9,384 nucleotides of DNA from Candidatus Aminicenantota bacterium (lineage in GTDB: Bacteria; Acidobacteriota; Aminicenantia; Aminicenantales; Aminicenantaceae), in assembly GCA_030627155.1 (NCBI GenBank), contig DAOUSP010000038.1, forward strand, positions 1 to 9,384, read 5' to 3'. A program made the position numbers and the translations under genes. Every line of letters starts with the position of its first letter. Positions within the stretch are counted from its first letter, which is position 1. The notes under the pieces are model-generated. The model had not been told where the DNA came from and searched no databases. It saw only the letters and a list, made by a program, of their open reading frames with translations. Shown piece after piece: positions 6,953 through 9,384 of this stretch.

Positions 6953-6965
6953 GATTTGCCTCCTT
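6950..6965 (-). promoter_or_regulatory. infC Shine-Dalgarno and candidate AUC initiation codon
   Basis: AAGGAGG at 6965-6959 overlaps the thrS stop codon (TAA, 6966-6964). Six bases later comes ATC at 6952-6950, in frame with IF3; another ATC sits one codon earlier with only three bases of spacing, and the first ATG is 18 bases away. The 6-base spacing favours the second ATC. This fits the known use of AUU or AUC in infC, where excess IF3 blocks its own initiation. The spacing is seen; codon use and autocontrol are inferred. Confidence 0.65.
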
Positions 6966-8712
6966 AAAAATTAACGCTTAAAGATTTATTTTTAATCAAT
7001 TCTTTGATTTTTTCAAGAAAATCATTCAAAGAAACCTCGCCAACATCACCTTTGGTATGCACTCTCAGGGAAATGGTTTGACGTTCTGCTTCCCTGTCTC
7101 CAACAATAAGGATGAGAGGGATTTGCTGGTTCTCTGCCTCTCTTATTTTGTATCCGACTTTTTCCCGCCGTAGGTCTACAAACGACCGGATTCCTTCTTC
7201 TTTGAATATCCCGTCCAGTTTTTCTGCATAATTATTGTGCCGGTCAGCGATGGGGAGTATAACCACTTGAACAGGAGCCAGCCATAATGGAAAATTTCCT
7301 TTGTACTGTTCTATCAAAACCCCAAAGAATCTTTCCAGAGAACCAAGCAATGCCCTGTGGATAAGGAAAGGCCTGTGGAATTGACCGTCTTCTCCGACAT
7401 AAGTTATATCAAATCGTTCAGCCAGGTTAAAATCAAGCTGAATAGTAGTACACTGCCAGGAACGGCGCAGGGCATCTTTGATTTTTATGTCAATTTTAGG
7501 TCCATAAAAAACCCCTTCTCCCTTATCCACCTGGAAGTCGAGCTTCTCATCATTCAATGCCTTTTCAAGCGCATGTGTGGCTTTATCCCAGTCTTCAATC
7601 TTGCCCGCATGTTTTTCTGGCAGGGTAGAAAGAAAAATGTCATATTCATTGAAACCAAAAGTTTTTAACACTCGCATAGCAAGTAAAATAACTCTTTGAA
7701 TCTCTTCTTCAAGTTGGTCCGGACGGCAGAAAATATGGGCATCATCCTGCGTGAATCCACGAACCCTCATGAGGCCATGAAGGACTCCGCTCCTTTCAAA
7801 CCGGTAAACCGTGCCAAGCTCTGCCCAGCGAAGAGGAAGCTCCCTGTAGCTTCTCTGTCTGGATTTATACACCATGATGTGAAAAGGGCAATTCATAGGT
7901 TTCAGTTCATATTCGACTCCATCACCCTGAATAGGAGGATACATCGCATCGTAGAACTCTGTGTGCCCGCTTGTCCTCCATACATCAAGCTTTGCAATAT
8001 GTGGCGTGTAGAGAAGGCCGTAACCATCTTTAAGATGGGCTTCCTGCCAATAATCCTCTATGACTTTCCGCACAGCGCCACCCTTTGGATGCCATAGGAT
8101 TAATCCTGGCCCAAGGTTCTCGTTAAAACTAAAAAGATCGAGCTCCTGGCCCAATTTCCTATGGTCTCTCTTCTTGGCCTCTTCTAAAAGTAAAAGGTAA
8201 TCATCGATATCTTTTTTATTAAAAAAAGCAGTGCCGTATATCCTTTGAAGCTGAAGGCCTTTTTCGTCTCCTTTCCAATACGCACCGGATACTGACAAAA
8301 GTTTAAAATGCTTTATGTGGCCAGTTGAAGGCACATGAGGACCTAAACAGAAATCTATGAAACTATCCTGCTTATAACACGAGACTTCTTCGCCCCCTTT
8401 TTCCTGTATGAGCTCGACTTTCAACTGTTGGCCTTGTTCTTTAAAAAGGCGAATGGCTTCTTCTTTGGGAATGACCATGCGCTCAATAGGGATATTTCTT
8501 TGCGAAAATTCATTCATCTTCTGCTCGATTGCAGCCAAATCTTCTAAGGTAAACGGTTTCTCCCTTAGGAAATCATAGTAAAAGCCGTTTTCAACAGCCG
8601 GACCAATCCCTGTTTGCGTTCCCGGAAAAAGATCAAGAACCGCATGGGCAAGAAGATGAGAAGCGCTGTGTCTTAATACATCCAGAGCTTCTTCTGATTC
8701 TGCAATTGTCAA
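6964..8712 (-). CDS. thrS: Threonyl-tRNA synthetase lacking the N-terminal TGS domain
   Basis: 582 residues against 642 in E. coli. It charges tRNA-Thr and edits Ser-tRNA-Thr. The editing domain begins almost at once: H15-x3-H19, then C122 and H126 in FCLGPHVPSTG. The class II core carries zinc ligands C275 (KPMNCP), H326 (TQDDAH) and H452 (IHRALLGSLERFF), motif 2 RFERSG (304-309), and the C-terminal anticodon-binding domain (about 480-575). The three zinc ligands each lie 59 positions before their E. coli counterparts (334, 385, 511), so the missing part is just the N-terminal TGS domain. The TTG at 8712 is the only sensible start: an in-frame TAA lies directly before it, and GGAGG (8718-8722) is five bases upstream. 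The stop overlaps the infC Shine-Dalgarno. It opens the cluster after a 219-base leader. Confidence 0.97.
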   Translation of the reverse strand: MTIAESEEALDVLRHSASHLLAHAVLDLFPGTQTGIGPAVENGFYYDFLREKPFTLEDLAAIEQKMNEFSQRNIPIERMVIPKEEAIRLFKEQGQQLKVELIQEKGGEEVSCYKQDSFIDFCLGPHVPSTGHIKHFKLLSVSGAYWKGDEKGLQLQRIYGTAFFNKKDIDDYLLLLEEAKKRDHRKLGQELDLFSFNENLGPGLILWHPKGGAVRKVIEDYWQEAHLKDGYGLLYTPHIAKLDVWRTSGHTEFYDAMYPPIQGDGVEYELKPMNCPFHIMVYKSRQRSYRELPLRWAELGTVYRFERSGVLHGLMRVRGFTQDDAHIFCRPDQLEEEIQRVILLAMRVLKTFGFNEYDIFLSTLPEKHAGKIEDWDKATHALEKALNDEKLDFQVDKGEGVFYGPKIDIKIKDALRRSWQCTTIQLDFNLAERFDITYVGEDGQFHRPFLIHRALLGSLERFFGVLIEQYKGNFPLWLAPVQVVILPIADRHNNYAEKLDGIFKEEGIRSFVDLRREKVGYKIREAENQQIPLILIVGDREAERQTISLRVHTKGDVGEVSLNDFLEKIKELIKNKSLSVNF

Positions 8713-8931
8713 TTAAGCCTCCATAATCATTCTTTTAATCTTTCCAAAAGAAAATTCTCAGCCCACCCATAATATGAAAGGCACTCTAAAAGAGGAACCC
8801 CCATTATTAAAGAAAAAATAAAAACATCTTATATTTCCACATGAACTGATTCTCTCATTTAAATCTATTTGCATTCATCAGGGCAGGCAATACTATGTTA
8901 GTCTCTCTCTCACAAATATACATTTAAAACT
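8713..8931 (-). other. thrS leader / spacer between tRNA-Val and thrS
   Basis: 219 bases with no gene. No T-box signature and no recognised riboswitch is visible. A 7-bp, mostly A-U stem (TTCTTTT at 8752-8746 with AAAAGAA at 8736-8730, 9-base loop) ends seven bases before the thrS Shine-Dalgarno, and a small CTCT/AGAG hairpin with a 3-base loop lies at 8784-8794. No clear rho-independent terminator follows the tRNA, so some read-through into thrS is possible. In E. coli, ThrRS binds its own leader; no tRNA-Thr-like arm could be picked out here. Confidence 0.5.
8862..8890 (-). promoter_or_regulatory. Possible sigma70-type promoter for the thrS operon
   Basis: TTGCCT (8890-8885), a 17-base spacer, then TAGATT (8867-8862) on the minus strand: four of six matches in each box. 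It would start transcription near 8855, about 140 bases before thrS. The match is weak and no other evidence supports it; the tRNA promoter could also serve thrS by read-through. Confidence 0.28.
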
Positions 8932-9006
8932 TGGTAGGCACGGAGGGGATCGAACCCTCGACTTCTTCCGCGTCAAGGAAGCACTCTTCCACTGAGCTAC
9001 GCGCCT
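8932..9006 (-). tRNA. tRNA-Val (anticodon GAC), CCA encoded
   Basis: A complete cloverleaf on the minus strand: acceptor AGGCGCG pairs with CGTGCCT (one G-U pair), followed by discriminator A and encoded CCA (8934-8932). The D stem is GCTC/GAGT with a G-U pair; the anticodon stem CTTCC/GGAAG has the loop TTGACGC, giving anticodon GAC; the variable loop is AAGTC; the T stem GAGGG/CCCTC has the loop TTCGATC. GAC reads GUC and GUU valine codons. The acceptor begins with A1-U72 and position 37 is G; both are less usual but not disabling. A good promoter lies just upstream. Confidence 0.97.
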
Positions 9007-9027
9007 CTGGCTTTTTCAAGCCCTTAT

Positions 9028-9056
9028 ATACTAATGATTTAGTCTCATTCTGTCAA
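9028..9056 (-). promoter_or_regulatory. tRNA-Val promoter
   Basis: A perfect TTGACA (9056-9051), a 17-base spacer and TAGTAT (9033-9028, four of six matches) on the minus strand. The expected start near 9021 leaves about 15 bases of leader before the mature tRNA end at 9006, a normal arrangement for a tRNA gene. Confidence 0.65.
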
Positions 9057-9136
9057 TACTATCTAAAACCTGATAGATACTCTGGTATGAGACACTCTGT
9101 TAGGGGTCAATTCTTACATTACAATATTTTGCATGA

Positions 9137-9209
9137 TGTCCCCTGGGTTATCGACGGTCTGCACAGCCACATAATCAATAGAAAAAACAATATAGAAGGG
9201 GACAGTCCC
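9137..9209. repeat. Small inverted-repeat element with a GGGACAGTCCC palindrome
   Basis: TGTCCCC (9137-9143) and GGGGACA (9198-9204) form a perfect 7-bp inverted pair around 54 bases. The right arm continues as GGGAC-A-GTCCC (9199-9209), itself an inverted repeat. This resembles the ends of short non-coding repeats scattered in some bacterial genomes, such as REP- or MITE-type elements. No transposase is nearby, and copy number cannot be judged from one window. The repeat is seen; the mobile origin is inferred. Confidence 0.45.
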
Positions 9210-9222
9210 TCTTTGTTTAAAG

Positions 9223-9247
9223 GGAGAGCCTCTCCTCACTCCTCACT
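9223..9247. repeat. Short hairpin plus tandem CCTCACT heptamers
   Basis: GGAGA-GCC-TCTCC (9223-9235) is a 5-bp stem with a 3-base loop. It runs into two exact tandem copies of CCTCACT (9234-9240, 9241-9247), followed by the related ATTCACT. There is no U-run, so it is not a canonical terminator. It may be the tail of the neighbouring repeat element. Function unknown. Confidence 0.35.
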
Positions 9248-9310
9248 ATTCACTTATCTTGACTCTCCAGGCGCTACGGAAATAGTAAAATGGGTATTGT
9301 GTCCCGGATT

Positions 9311-9319
9311 TGATATAAT
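9311..9319 (+). promoter_or_regulatory. Extended -10 promoter for the right-edge gene
   Basis: TGATATAAT is a perfect TGnTATAAT extended -10 element (hexamer at 9314-9319). No convincing -35 lies 16-18 bases upstream, which is typical of extended -10 promoters. Transcription would begin near 9326, about 20 bases before the ATG at 9347, leaving room for the Shine-Dalgarno at 9333-9338. Confidence 0.6.
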
Positions 9320-9346
9320 AAGATAATCTATCGAGGAGAGAAGCAC

Positions 9347-9384
9347 ATGATAGGCATTCTTTCAGATTTTGACACACAAAGACG
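9347..9384 (+). CDS. 5' end of a gene, possibly SAM hydroxide adenosyltransferase family (DUF62)
   Basis: ATG at 9347 follows GAGGAG (9333-9338) by eight bases and lies downstream of an extended -10 promoter, so a real gene very probably begins here. Only MIGILSDFDTQR plus two bases of the next codon is visible. The opening hydrophobic strand followed by a T/S-D-F motif resembles the start of SAM hydroxide adenosyltransferases (DUF62, related to the fluorinase and chlorinase), which usually begin with a strand and LTDFG; here the G would be D. Twelve residues cannot establish a family, so the function is a guess while the gene start is well supported. It is divergent from the tRNA-thrS cluster and not part of that operon. 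Confidence 0.5.
   Translation, partial: MIGILSDFDTQR

Larger units (their letters stand above)
9007..9346. other. Divergent intergenic region, no gene
   Basis: 340 bases between tRNA-Val (minus) and the right-edge gene (plus). It holds the tRNA promoter, an inverted-repeat element, a short hairpin with tandem heptamers, and an extended -10 promoter, each listed separately. A reading frame that starts inside the tRNA complement and runs through this region is not credible coding sequence. Confidence 0.7.

Noticed and set aside
7357..8097. Two plus-strand frames inside thrS
   Set aside because: They lie wholly within the conserved ThrRS catalytic region on the other strand, have no recognisable motifs, and are explained by codon bias of the real gene.
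8713..8931. T-box riboswitch upstream of thrS
   Set aside because: No T-box core sequence (AGGGTGGNACCGCG type) and no terminator/antiterminator pair was found. A GGGTGGG string occurs but without the rest of the motif.
9199..9235. Rho-independent terminator
   Set aside because: The stems are only 5 bp and no T-run follows on either strand. No gene ends into this region.
8931..9326. Plus-strand reading frame beginning VGTEGIEPSTSSASRKHS
   Set aside because: This is the well-known artefact of translating the complement of a tRNA gene. The frame begins on the tRNA 3' end, has no ribosome-binding site and runs through promoters and repeats.

Overview
The window is a compact, AT-leaning bacterial stretch holding almost the whole of a translation and RNA-metabolism cluster on the minus strand, read from high to low coordinates: tRNA-Val(GAC), thrS, infC, rpmI, rplT, pheS, pheT, a small coiled-coil (ZapB-like) gene, zapA, rny, and the 5' part of a ymdB-type phosphodiesterase gene that runs off the left edge. 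At the right edge a divergent plus-strand gene begins and only 12 full codons are visible. No phage, CRISPR or defence genes and no complete insertion sequence are present. This is conserved core-genome DNA, not an accessory island.

The order thrS-infC-rpmI-rplT-pheS-pheT is very widespread. The continuation zapA-rny-ymdB suggests a free-living Gram-negative-type lineage such as Acidobacteriota (including Aminicenantia) or Desulfobacterota-like bacteria. That placement is an inference from gene order and protein style and is not resolved by the sequence. Start codons are unusually mixed: TTG (thrS and the coiled-coil gene), GTG (rny), ATG, and very probably AUC for infC.

Region by region: 1-2059 holds ymdB (partial) and rny, preceded by a 104-base spacer that can fold over the rny Shine-Dalgarno. 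2060-2646 holds two small division-type genes joined by stop/start overlaps. 2636-5727 holds both subunits of phenylalanyl-tRNA synthetase. 5747-6952 holds L20, L35 and IF3, with IF3 and L35 overlapping by 77 bases. 6964-8712 is threonyl-tRNA synthetase. 8713-9006 is its leader and the tRNA. 9007-9384 is a divergent control region with a good tRNA promoter, a small inverted-repeat element and an extended -10 promoter for the right-edge gene.

The cluster joins translation initiation (IF3), large-subunit assembly (L20, L35), tRNA charging (ThrRS, PheRS), Z-ring assembly (ZapA and its coiled-coil neighbour) and mRNA decay (RNase Y, YmdB-type phosphodiesterase). Short gaps and ATGA overlaps suggest coupled expression. 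No wholly new system was found. The points most worth a second look are the probable AUC start of infC, the infC/rpmI overlap, the loss of N-terminal accessory domains from both ThrRS (TGS) and PheT (B2/EMAP-like), and the structured leader of rny.
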